Positions 1 through 6,698 of a stretch of 8,549 bases of DNA are shown here, piece by piece (position 1 is the stretch's first letter; each line of letters begins with the position of its first letter). The position numbers and the translations under genes are program-made. A model generated the notes under the pieces. The model saw only the letters and a program-made list of their open reading frames with translations, was not told the origin of the DNA and did no database searches. Location of the stretch: assembly GCA_029288115.1 (NCBI GenBank), contig JARFPV010000137.1:1-8549 (forward strand). The letters run 5' to 3'. This stretch comes from Akkermansiaceae bacterium (lineage in GTDB: Bacteria > Verrucomicrobiota > Verrucomicrobiia > Verrucomicrobiales > Akkermansiaceae).

Positions 1-1540
1 GGATAGACGCCTGGTTAGGAAATGATGCGAGCCAAAGTGGATAATCCGCGCCGCTGGACAGGAAAATTTTCAGTACAAGGCCGGATGCCATGCCGATGAT
101 CACAGTGGCGAGTGCCGCTGGAGCGGTGACCCGACGCCATAGGATACCGAGCAGGAATACGGCGGCGAATGGAGGGGCGAACAGCACGTAGAGGGAAATC
201 ACATATTCGAATAGTCCGCCACCCAGATCGCCAATATAACGGCCAACTACGATCGCCACCGCAAGCACCACAACCGATGCCACCACACCAACAACCACAA
301 GGTCCTTGTCCGGGCACTTTGGCTTCCAGAGTCGACGGTAGAGATCAAAGGTGATAATGGTCGACGTCGAGTTCAACACGCTGTTGACCGTGGACTGGAT
401 CGCACCAAAGAGTGCCGCGAGGAATAACCCGCGCAAGCCGATCGGGATCAGGTCGTGGATGAGCTTCACGTAGCCTTTGTCGGCGGCTGGTTTGACATCG
501 CCCCACGGCTCGAGCATCAGCAGTTCGGGCTTCATCGCGAAGAGAACCATGCCCGGAACAATCGTGATGATTGGCAGAATCACCTTCAGCCATCCCGCGA
601 ACACAATACCCATGCGGGCATGGTACATGTCCTTCGCACCAAGCACACGCTGGATCATGAACTGGTTGAGCACGTTGTACCAGAGACTCACCGAAAGCAG
701 GAATGCCAACATACCGACGGCAGGCGTGAGCGGATGGCTCGCCGGCTGCACCACCGACAGGCGGTTATAACTATCCTGCCCCGCCAGCTCCTGGGTATTG
801 CTCTGCACCGCCTCCTTCCACTGACCACTGGTCGCCTCGTTACGCTCGATCATGACACCAAAGCCATCAACCACTCCGCCACCCTCAGGTGCCAACGTAT
901 TCAGGCCTAACAAGGTCACCACAACACCGCCCGCCAGCATCACCAGCACGGTAAACAGATCCGTCCACGCCACCGATGACAAACCGCCGTATATCGCCCA
1001 TATCCCGGCGACGATTCCCAACCCGATGATCGATGGCCACAGGTCCCAACCAAACAGCTCGTGCAAGGCAAGTGCGCCACCGTAAAGCACTGCTGCGAGG
1101 AAGGCGACCACATTACTGATGATTGTCACCACCGCAAACACCGTGCGTACCGTGGGACTGAAACGTTTCTCCAGATACTCCGGCGTGGTGAACACCTTGG
1201 AGGAAAGTAAAAAAGGAACAAAGAACCAGATCAGGATCGCGAAGGTGGCGACGTTCGCCCACTCGTAAAGCGAGACACACACACCGTAAACCATCGCCGC
1301 GCCGACCATGCCGATGAACTGGTCGCTGGAAATGTTCGATGCAATGAACGAGCCGCCGACCACGTACCAGGGCAGTTTTTTCCCCGCCAGGAAGTATTCC
1401 TCTGCATTCGCCCGCTCACCGCGCCCGGCCATGTAGCCGATCACCGAGAGGATCACAAAAAATAGCGCAAAAGCAATGTAGTCCCAATGGTGCAGACCGA
1501 ATGATGCTTCGGCTAACAGGAGTTGCGGTGGGTTGATCAT
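1..1540 (-). CDS. Sodium:solute symporter, SGLT-like (partial, C-terminus off window)
   Basis: This is an inner-membrane sodium-coupled transporter of the SSS family, probably importing the sugar or sugar acid used by the operon upstream. The frame is open from the ATG at 1540 to the left edge, giving 513 codons with no stop. The protein is a series of hydrophobic segments, the first at about residues 20-38. Residues 63-77 (GSFIASNISSDQFIG) match the TM1 sodium-site region of vSGLT-like proteins. Residues 370-401 contain AIQSTVNSVLNSTST, in which S383 and T384 align with the paired Na2-site serines of vSGLT (my alignment from memory). vSGLT is about 540 residues, so only a short C-terminal part is missing. 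No Shine-Dalgarno sequence precedes the start. It has its own promoter with operator copy A, about 110 bp upstream, and is insulated from the previous gene by a hairpin terminator. The family is secure; the substrate is inferred from context only. Confidence 0.92.
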   Translation of the reverse strand, partial: MINPPQLLLAEASFGLHHWDYIAFALFFVILSVIGYMAGRGERANAEEYFLAGKKLPWYVVGGSFIASNISSDQFIGMVGAAMVYGVCVSLYEWANVATFAILIWFFVPFLLSSKVFTTPEYLEKRFSPTVRTVFAVVTIISNVVAFLAAVLYGGALALHELFGWDLWPSIIGLGIVAGIWAIYGGLSSVAWTDLFTVLVMLAGGVVVTLLGLNTLAPEGGGVVDGFGVMIERNEATSGQWKEAVQSNTQELAGQDSYNRLSVVQPASHPLTPAVGMLAFLLSVSLWYNVLNQFMIQRVLGAKDMYHARMGIVFAGWLKVILPIITIVPGMVLFAMKPELLMLEPWGDVKPAADKGYVKLIHDLIPIGLRGLFLAALFGAIQSTVNSVLNSTSTIITFDLYRRLWKPKCPDKDLVVVGVVASVVVLAVAIVVGRYIGDLGGGLFEYVISLYVLFAPPFAAVFLLGILWRRVTAPAALATVIIGMASGLVLKIFLSSGADYPLWLASFPNQASI

Positions 1541-1624
1541 GCTTAATTAAGAATGTCTGGAAGATGCCGTGGTTATCATCGTTAGATGGATCTTGTTTCA
1601 AGATGCCTCGAAGAGCTGGATACC

Positions 1625-1630
1625 ACTCTA
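1625..1630 (-). promoter_or_regulatory. Predicted -10 element of the symporter promoter
   Basis: The minus-strand hexamer TAGAGT lies 22 bp downstream of the proximal GTACAT of operator A. With a 17-18 bp spacer the -35 position falls inside the proximal half-site and its CATTCC extension, as expected for an AraC-type class II activated promoter. The match to TATAAT is weak, which is common at activator-dependent promoters. A start near 1618 would give a leader of about 78 nt. Confidence 0.4.
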
Positions 1631-1647
1631 TGCAAAACCTACACAAA

Positions 1648-1690
1648 TGGAATGTACAGAAACCAACAAATTCATGCATTAATCCGATTT
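1648..1690 (-). promoter_or_regulatory. Operator copy A: AraC-type direct-repeat site before the symporter
   Basis: This is one of three ungapped 43-bp copies in the window. On the minus strand the distal half-site is TCGGATTAATGCAT (1687-1674) and the proximal one is TGGTTTCTGTACAT (1665-1652), with starts 22 bp apart. The block ends in GTACATTCCA, identical to copy B. The even spacing of about two helical turns, the direct orientation and the overlap with the -35 position suggest a site for the AraC-family regulator encoded at 7969-8549. Binding is inferred; the repetition is seen directly. Confidence 0.75.
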
Positions 1691-1760
1691 AATAAAGGTC
1701 GTTTTGTGGCGTTCCCAAGTAAATCCCAACGGGATTCTGTGATGCAGTCTGGAAAGGAAA

Positions 1761-1792
1761 AGGCCCGGTCCGCATTTCGGCGGGCCGGGCCT
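1761..1792 (-). terminator. Intrinsic terminator of the PEP-CTERM gene
   Basis: AGGCCCGG (1761-1768) and CCGGGCCT (1785-1792) pair perfectly. The stem continues through a T-G wobble and CCGC/GCGG, giving 13 pairs around the loop ATTTCG. On the minus strand the hairpin is followed by TTTCCTTTCC, a broken T-tract. It starts 19 bp after the stop codon of the PEP-CTERM gene and separates it from the symporter promoter. Confidence 0.85.
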
Positions 1793-1811
1793 GTCATTTG
1801 TGAGTCGGTCT

Positions 1812-2552
1812 TTAGATACGGCGACGCAGAATCAAGGCTAATCCACCGAGGCCGAGCAAGGCTGTGGTGGAGGGCTCGGGCACGACGCCAAAGTCGTCGA
1901 TAGTCGCGGTTCCAGCACCGTCTCCGCCTTTGGTGATCTGATAGTTCACAAACGTGTCATGAACCGCTGAAGCATAGGAGGTTCCCGTGTACTTCAGCAC
2001 ATCATTCGCCAGGAACTGATAGTCGTCGCCGGCACGCACGATATCCAACTTGACGGTATCGGAGAACGAAGCTCCGATATCTTCGTTGAACAGGTCGAAG
2101 CTTCCGGTGCCGACATCTTTTCGCACGCGTAATTTGTATGTCCCGCTCTCCCATCGAATTCCCCACTCGTATCTTTCGTTGGAATCCAAGAGACCAGGTG
2201 CCGCGGTGTCCCCGATCATCAGCCCCACCTGATGCCAGGTGCCGCCCGTGACATTAAAGTCCACAACCGTCATTGTGACCGGATCGCTCGCTGATCGCGT
2301 GTCGCCTGTGCGGTAGAGGCCCAGAACAGCTCCACCGCCGCCGCCGCCATCCAGATCCAGATCCTCATCGGTGCTGTTCCAGACAGGGGTTGTGCTTTCG
2401 GAGCCAAAGTAGGAATACTGGGTCCATTCGGTGCTGATGTTCGGATCGGTGCTGAAGTCGTCGAAGGTAGTTGCCGCATACAGTGTCGGCACCGCCAGAA
2501 GCCCCACCGCTGCGAAGGGCAGTGCTGTTTTTGTTAGTGTAGTTGTTCTCAT
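1812..2552 (-). CDS. Secreted PEP-CTERM protein, LamG/concanavalin-like beta-sandwich
   Basis: This is a 246-residue exported protein. Residues 1-27 form a signal peptide: a basic start, a hydrophobic stretch 9-24, and likely cleavage near LYAA|TT. The C-terminus is a textbook PEP-CTERM sorting tail: P225-E-P227, a hydrophobic helix (ALLGLGGLALIL) and R243-R245. Exosortase systems process such tails in Verrucomicrobiota and Planctomycetota. The mature middle begins with DDFS and ends with TIDDFG. It is rich in beta-type segments and aromatic residues, resembling the concanavalin-A/LamG-like fold; a glycan-binding role is only a guess. A run of six glycines (residues 69-74) is a local oddity. 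No Shine-Dalgarno sequence precedes the ATG at 2552; the signal peptide fixes the start. The gene is monocistronic, with operator copy B upstream and a strong terminator downstream. Sorting-signal type is certain; molecular role is unknown. Confidence 0.9.
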   Translation of the reverse strand: MRTTTLTKTALPFAAVGLLAVPTLYAATTFDDFSTDPNISTEWTQYSYFGSESTTPVWNSTDEDLDLDGGGGGGAVLGLYRTGDTRSASDPVTMTVVDFNVTGGTWHQVGLMIGDTAAPGLLDSNERYEWGIRWESGTYKLRVRKDVGTGSFDLFNEDIGASFSDTVKLDIVRAGDDYQFLANDVLKYTGTSYASAVHDTFVNYQITKGGDGAGTATIDDFGVVPEPSTTALLGLGGLALILRRRI

Positions 2553-2620
2553 ATTATTTGTGGTTTTGTTGTTTCGATAGGTCCTGAATCATCCGTGTTG
2601 AGATGAATGAGCAGGCCACT

Positions 2621-2626
2621 AAACTA
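2621..2626 (-). promoter_or_regulatory. Predicted -10 element of the PEP-CTERM gene promoter
   Basis: The minus-strand hexamer TAGTTT is at exactly the same distance from operator B as TAGAGT is from operator A. The spacer is also shared between the two promoters, including GGTTTTG just before the hexamer. A start near 2614 would leave a leader of about 62 nt. As at copy A the hexamer is a poor TATAAT match. Confidence 0.4.
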
Positions 2627-2643
2627 CCCAAAACCCGCTCGAA

Positions 2644-2686
2644 TGGAATGTACTGAAGCGGATGAATTCATGTACAAATCCGACTT
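2644..2686 (-). promoter_or_regulatory. Operator copy B: AraC-type direct-repeat site before the PEP-CTERM gene
   Basis: Minus-strand half-sites are TCGGATTTGTACAT (2683-2670) and CCGCTTCAGTACAT (2661-2648), with starts 22 bp apart. The distal half-site is identical to that of copy C. The spacer contains the perfect palindrome ATGAATTCAT (2662-2671), not kept in full in the other copies, so the direct repeat rather than the palindrome is the conserved element. Confidence 0.75.
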
Positions 2687-2703
2687 TTTATACCACAAAA
2701 CAC

Positions 2704-2725
2704 CTGCTGCTCTGTTCGGCGGCAG
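2704..2725 (-). terminator. Weak candidate terminator at the end of the catabolic operon
   Basis: CTGCTGC (2704-2710) and GCGGCAG (2719-2725) can form a 7-bp stem with one T-G wobble around an 8-nt loop, 20 bp past the stop codon of the ceramidase-like gene. On the minus strand it is followed by GTGTTTTGTGG, a poor T-tract. It may be an inefficient terminator, leaving some read-through into the PEP-CTERM gene. Confidence 0.4.
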
Positions 2726-2745
2726 TTTGATTTCGCTCGCGAGTG

Positions 2746-4104
2746 TCAGCTCACTTCCTGTTTCGCAAGCTCGGTGACCGCCTCAAGAGATCCCTCGGCG
2801 TAGGGGGTCTGCCAGACGGCATAGAGTGATGGGCCGCGGTACACGGGTGCGGGTGGCAAGTAACCGTGATTACCGTTGCTGAGATTGAGCACAAGACAAT
2901 GCGGGTGCTGCTCCCGGAGTTCACTTTGAAGCGCTGAATAGGCTTCGAAAGGAACACCGATCAGGGGAACGGCACCCAATTTCCAGGTCCAGACCCGTTC
3001 GCTGGATGTCGCGCCGTCGCCGACTGATTCCCTCACCCGGAGTTGGCGGACGAGGCGTTCGTAGGCAAACCCGCCGGGTGTCTCCTCCATCAGGGAGCGG
3101 ATTTCTTCCAAGCCGGGAAGGTCCGGCTTCAGCGGCAGATCAATCGATGGTGCGTTGGCGAAAACCGATCCCGAAAGCTCACCGGCATCCGGTTTCCACA
3201 GTGCGAGTGGAGCGCCGGACTCCAGCGCGCCGTCAAACACCATGTCGCTCTGCCCCGGCGTGAGCATTTCCAGCAAGCTCATCGCAGCGTGACCGAGGAC
3301 ACGTCCGTGACGGTCCGCCGCGGCAGGATCACCAAGGTATTGCTCGGCCGGCGCGAGTTCACCGGAGGCACCTTGTAGAAACAAACATGGAGCGTCGGTG
3401 GCATTTTCAACCAGCCCACGTGTTGCCCCGGGGAAGTCCGGGGATACCAGTTTATTGTCCCACGCCAGCGTGGTCGGGTGGCATGCGTAGTTGACCAGAG
3501 TCGCGCGGGTTCGATTCTCGGCATCAAAAACCCGCGCCACCACCAGGGTGTCGTCGGCAGGTTCATCCGGGTGCCATCCGGTCAGCACACGTTGTGGGTC
3601 ACTCGGATCGGGAAGGTCTCGATAGGTAGCAAGCTCACAGGTGCCGGCGTGAAACAAGAGTGAGGACTCGCGCAGGTCATCGATCGCGGCCTTCGCACCC
3701 GCGATGCATGCCTCACGCAAGGTGTCGAGGTAGGCAATGGTCGCCTCTGGGTTCGACTCGGGCGGCGGTTCGGAATCGAGCAATGGCGCCGCATGCGTGT
3801 GAGTGAGGTGGACGATCAGGTTTTCCTCCGGCAGATTGAGTGCCTCACAGAGCGCCAGGCGCAGCCAGTCCGCATCGGCGCGGGCACGCCACCAGCCGAG
3901 GTCGAGGCTGATCAGCAGCAAGGGCGGATCGATATTCTCTGAAATAGCCAGTGCAGTGCCGGTGAGGGGTCGGTGCACGCCTGTCGCAAACCAGCGGTCG
4001 GAGGCACCCCAGTTTTTCACCCCGACATCCAGCCCAGGGGTGATGTCCCATCGTGACACCCCGAATCGTGCGCGCAGGCCGGGGAATCGGGTTTGTCGGG
4101 TCAT
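2746..4104 (-). CDS. Neutral-ceramidase-fold protein, cytoplasmic, canonical serine missing
   Basis: This 452-residue protein resembles the N-terminal domain of neutral/alkaline non-lysosomal ceramidase. The zinc-site motifs are present: THTHAAP (H102, H104), NYACHPTT (H209), GVPFEAYS (E387) and GNHGYLPP (Y415). These correspond in order to H97, H204, E411 and Y448 of the Pseudomonas aeruginosa enzyme (recalled, not computed). The family hexapeptide GDVSPN, which carries the catalytic serine, reads GELAPA here (248-253), so alanine 251 replaces the serine. There is no signal peptide, unlike true secreted ceramidases, and the C-terminal immunoglobulin-like domain is absent. It is the last gene of the operon, 24 bp after the SDR gene. 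A metal-dependent hydrolase acting on a sugar-derived amide, ester or lactone is possible, but the reaction is unknown. Fold call is fairly secure; ceramidase activity is unlikely. Confidence 0.8.
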   Translation of the reverse strand: MTRQTRFPGLRARFGVSRWDITPGLDVGVKNWGASDRWFATGVHRPLTGTALAISENIDPPLLLISLDLGWWRARADADWLRLALCEALNLPEENLIVHLTHTHAAPLLDSEPPPESNPEATIAYLDTLREACIAGAKAAIDDLRESSLLFHAGTCELATYRDLPDPSDPQRVLTGWHPDEPADDTLVVARVFDAENRTRATLVNYACHPTTLAWDNKLVSPDFPGATRGLVENATDAPCLFLQGASGELAPAEQYLGDPAAADRHGRVLGHAAMSLLEMLTPGQSDMVFDGALESGAPLALWKPDAGELSGSVFANAPSIDLPLKPDLPGLEEIRSLMEETPGGFAYERLVRQLRVRESVGDGATSSERVWTWKLGAVPLIGVPFEAYSALQSELREQHPHCLVLNLSNGNHGYLPPAPVYRGPSLYAVWQTPYAEGSLEAVTELAKQEVS

Positions 4105-4128
4105 ACGGGAACAGTTAGGGTTATGGCT

Positions 4129-4872
4129 TCAATAAACCGCACGCCCTCCTGAGAGATCGAAGGTGAATCCGGTGTTAAAGCTGGCCTCTGGGGAGACAAT
4201 CCAACAGGCCATCGAGGCCAGCTCGTCGAGCGTGCCGCAGCGTTTCATCGGGATTTTGTCGGTCATGTATTTCACCTGCTCGGGCTCCATGTTATCGACT
4301 AGTGCCGTCTGAATCACAGCGGGTGCCAGGCCATTCACGGTGATGCCTGTCTCGGCGTACTCCTTGCCCGCGGATTTAACCATGCCGATCACACCCGCTT
4401 TACTGGTCGAGTAGCACACCATTCCAGCATTGCCTTCCTTGCCTGCAATCGAGGCAACGAGCAGCACCCTACCGTAGTCGTTCGGGGTCATGTGCTTGAT
4501 TGCCTCCCGGCATGTTAGAAATGATCCACGAACGTTTACTGCCTGGACTTGTTCGAAACCCGAGAGTGGGACGTCCTCGATTTTCACACCATTTGGCCCG
4601 ACGATTCCAGCACAGTTCACCATCACATCCAATCGACCAGCGGTGGCGTTGATTTTTTCAAAGGTAGAGGTCACGGATACCTCATCCGCCACATCCACGG
4701 GTTCGAATTCACAGCCGATCCGTTCTGCGGCAGCGGTGCCCAGCTCTTGGTCGCGGTCGACGATCCACACCCGCGCACCTTCATGGGTTAGGCGTGTGGC
4801 AATATGCAGGCCAAGTCCATCGGCACCGCCGGTAATGATGGCGACCTGATCTTTGAAGCGTTCGTTTGTCAT
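4129..4872 (-). CDS. SDR oxidoreductase, probable 2-keto-3-deoxy-aldonate 4-dehydrogenase
   Basis: This is a classical 247-residue short-chain dehydrogenase. It shows the Rossmann motif TGGADGLG (14-21), an acidic residue ending beta-2 (D39, favouring NAD over NADP), NCAG (86-89), and the catalytic set N113, S141, Y154 and K158 (YSTSK). The C-terminus GFTFDLSGGRAVY resembles sugar-acid SDRs. Next to an LRA6-type hydrolase, the expected reaction is oxidation of the C4 hydroxyl of a 2-keto-3-deoxy-aldonate (rhamnonate, fuconate or a pentonate) to the 2,4-diketo acid. It follows the hydrolase gene by 12 bp. CGGGA at about -11 is the only faint ribosome-binding site among the starts seen here. 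A sugar 1-dehydrogenase role is the main alternative. The SDR call is certain; the substrate is inferred from its neighbours. Confidence 0.88.
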   Translation of the reverse strand: MTNERFKDQVAIITGGADGLGLHIATRLTHEGARVWIVDRDQELGTAAAERIGCEFEPVDVADEVSVTSTFEKINATAGRLDVMVNCAGIVGPNGVKIEDVPLSGFEQVQAVNVRGSFLTCREAIKHMTPNDYGRVLLVASIAGKEGNAGMVCYSTSKAGVIGMVKSAGKEYAETGITVNGLAPAVIQTALVDNMEPEQVKYMTDKIPMKRCGTLDELASMACWIVSPEASFNTGFTFDLSGGRAVY

Positions 4873-4884
4873 GGTTTTTTCCCG

Positions 4885-5739
4885 TTAGATTGATGCGCGC
4901 ACTTCCTGCCGCTGGGTGCCGAGTCCATCGATGCCAAGTTCGACCACATCACCAGCATTCAGATACACTGGTGGATCCTGTCCCATCCCGACGCCTGGGG
5001 GCGTGCCGGTGGAGATGATATCGCCAGGTTGCAGGGTCATGAACTGGCTGATGTAACTGACGAGATGAGGCACCTTGAATGCAAGCTGCGCAGACGAACT
5101 GTCCTGTTTCTTTTCATCATTCACGGTGAGCCACATGCCGAGCTGATTGTGATCTGCAATTTCATCCTGGGTAACGAGCCACGGGCCGATCGGTGCGAAG
5201 GTATCACAGCTTTTTCCTTTCACCCATTGGCCACTGCGCTCGAGCTGGAATGCCCGCTCGGAGTAGTCGTTGTGCAGGCAAAACCCGGCAACGTAATCCA
5301 TCGCATCGGCTTCATCGACATAACTTGCGGTGCGTCCGATCACCACAGCGAGTTCGACTTCCCAGTCGGTTTTCTCCCCCGCCCTTGGCAAAGTCAGTCC
5401 GTCGTTCGGTCCGCAAATCGCGGAGGTTGCCTTAAAGAAAAGCACTGGCTCCTCGGGCAAGTCCATGCCTGCCTCCTCGGCGTGATCGACAAAGTTCAAG
5501 CCGACGCAGACAATCTTGCCGCAGTGTGCGATCGGTGGCCCGATCCGTTCCGATTGCGGCACCTCGGGGAGTGAGTCACCATTCGAAACGAGCCAATCGG
5601 CCAGACGGGCAATGCCGTCGTTTTCAAAAAACTCCTCGGTAAAATCGGGAGTAAAGGCGGAGACATCTCGCCAGCTTCCATCCTCGGCAACGATGCCGGG
5701 GTTTTCCTGTTTGGGTTGTCCAAAGCGGATCAGTTTCAT
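4885..5739 (-). CDS. FAH-family hydrolase, probable 2,4-diketo-3-deoxy-aldonate hydrolase
   Basis: This 284-residue protein is very close to the proteins often labelled ureidoglycolate lyase but characterised as 2,4-diketo-3-deoxy-L-rhamnonate or L-fuconate hydrolases (LRA6 type). It cleaves the diketo acid to pyruvate and a hydroxy acid. Visible hallmarks are CVGLNFVDHAEEAG (78-91, with H86 as the likely catalytic histidine), FFKATSAICGPND, the metal ligands E127 and E129 in DWEVEL with D158 in HNDYSERAFQ, the GQWVKGKSCDTF segment (170-181) and the STGTPPGVG loop (243-251). Length matches the family (about 280-285). It sits 21 bp after the DHDPS-fold gene and 12 bp before the SDR that would make its substrate, so the pair forms a coherent two-step module. 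No Shine-Dalgarno sequence is visible. Ureidoglycolate lyase is unlikely, since no purine catabolism gene is nearby. Confidence 0.9.
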   Translation of the reverse strand: MKLIRFGQPKQENPGIVAEDGSWRDVSAFTPDFTEEFFENDGIARLADWLVSNGDSLPEVPQSERIGPPIAHCGKIVCVGLNFVDHAEEAGMDLPEEPVLFFKATSAICGPNDGLTLPRAGEKTDWEVELAVVIGRTASYVDEADAMDYVAGFCLHNDYSERAFQLERSGQWVKGKSCDTFAPIGPWLVTQDEIADHNQLGMWLTVNDEKKQDSSSAQLAFKVPHLVSYISQFMTLQPGDIISTGTPPGVGMGQDPPVYLNAGDVVELGIDGLGTQRQEVRASI

Positions 5740-5760
5740 GGATTTGTTCGGTAAAAGTTG

Positions 5761-6678
5761 TTAGGGATTCGATCGTCCGCAGGCTTTGCAGAGGAGGTCA
5801 AACAATCGGAATGCCTCGTTCTCTGTTTCCGGGTCGAGCTTAAACCCAACCGGGCCTCGGGTGATGCGGTTCGGAAAAACTCCCTGCCGGTGCAGCAGTG
5901 CTTTTTCCACGCTTAGGTAACCATCGAGTCCGTGTTGCAGGGAGATCAGCGGTGCGATAAGCCCTTGGAGTTCGGTGGCGCGCTGCAGGTCGCCGGCTTC
6001 CAGAGCATCCCACTCGGCACGGATTGCCCAGAGGATTTCCGTGCCCGGCATGGTACCAAAAATCCCGCGCTGGTAGGAATCTAGCAGAGCAATACCGCCG
6101 CTGCCCTCGAATACTCTGAGACCAGGGCCACCGCCGTCACGCAACAAGCTGAGGTTTGGTCCGAGAGGTTCGGCTTCGGGTTTGAACAGAACGCGGTCGC
6201 CGAAACGTTGGTGCAAATCAGCCTGGGTTTCAACCGGCAGGGGTTCGCCGACATATCCGCTGGCGTCCTGCACGATGACCGGTAGGTCGGTGGCGGCAAT
6301 GATCGCCTCGTAGTAGCGAACTTTTTCTGCAAGCAAGGCTCGTGTAGCAGCAGGTGGGATCGCCATCAGCGCGTCCACGCCAGCCTCTGTTGCCGCGCGG
6401 ACATGACGGACGGCTTGCACCGTACTCTCATCCCCAACGCTCATCACGACCGGGCCGCGACCCGCATTCATGGCCACTAACCGCTGGGCGAGCTCATCAC
6501 GCTCGGCATCGGTGAGACGGAGCACCTCCGTGACCATCGCAGCAACGATACCATGGGCACCATTTTCGTATGCCCAGTCGACCTCCTTGGCGAGCGTGTC
6601 CCAGTCGATTGATTCATCCTCGTGGAATGGCAACTGCAGCACCGGCAGCACACCGGCGAGTGATTGTTCTGATTTCAT
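5761..6678 (-). CDS. DHDPS/NAL-family protein with altered active-site motifs
   Basis: This 305-residue (beta/alpha)8 protein belongs to the dihydrodipicolinate synthase/N-acetylneuraminate lyase family. The Schiff-base lysine is clear: K166 in VLFKPEA. Two other hallmarks differ. The pyruvate-carboxylate loop usually reading GTTGE is AMVTE (47-51), and the catalytic-tyrosine motif YNxP is replaced by VQDASGYVG (136-144). A QDA motif there recalls L-2-keto-3-deoxyarabonate dehydratases (from memory), in contrast to DapA or KdgA aldolases. It lies between the sugar-acid dehydratase (20 bp) and the diketo hydrolase (21 bp), so its substrate should be the 2-keto-3-deoxy acid or a close derivative. 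Activity could be aldol cleavage to pyruvate and an aldehyde, or a second dehydration. True lysine-biosynthesis DapA is improbable. Family certain, reaction open. Confidence 0.85.
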   Translation of the reverse strand: MKSEQSLAGVLPVLQLPFHEDESIDWDTLAKEVDWAYENGAHGIVAAMVTEVLRLTDAERDELAQRLVAMNAGRGPVVMSVGDESTVQAVRHVRAATEAGVDALMAIPPAATRALLAEKVRYYEAIIAATDLPVIVQDASGYVGEPLPVETQADLHQRFGDRVLFKPEAEPLGPNLSLLRDGGGPGLRVFEGSGGIALLDSYQRGIFGTMPGTEILWAIRAEWDALEAGDLQRATELQGLIAPLISLQHGLDGYLSVEKALLHRQGVFPNRITRGPVGFKLDPETENEAFRLFDLLCKACGRSNP

Positions 6679-6698
6679 GATTTTTGGTGGAGAGATTG

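Larger units (their letters stand above)
1541..1811. other. Intergenic region between the PEP-CTERM gene and the symporter
   Basis: These 271 bp hold no credible gene. In transcription order (minus strand) they contain the terminator of the PEP-CTERM gene (1761-1792), a small perfect inverted repeat AATCCC-aac-GGGATT (1722-1736) of unknown role, operator copy A (1648-1690), a -10-like hexamer (1625-1630), and an untranslated leader of about 78 nt. A plus-strand open frame from 1586 overlaps all of these signals and the 3' end of the PEP-CTERM gene, and has no family resemblance. Confidence 0.75.

Noticed and set aside
1722..1736. Small inverted repeat AATCCC-aac-GGGATT as a terminator
   Set aside because: The stem is only 6 bp with a 3-base loop and no T-tract on either strand; a much stronger terminator is already present at 1761-1792.
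2662..2671. Perfect palindrome ATGAATTCAT as a separate operator
   Set aside because: It lies within operator copy B and is not fully conserved in copies A and C, so it is probably incidental to the direct repeat.
2733..2744. Short palindrome CTCGCGAG near the end of the catabolic operon
   Set aside because: It is an isolated short palindrome of the kind expected by chance in GC-rich DNA, with no loop or T-tract.
5029..5574. 181-codon plus-strand open frame opposite the FAH hydrolase
   Set aside because: It lies entirely antisense to a well-conserved enzyme and has no recognisable domain.
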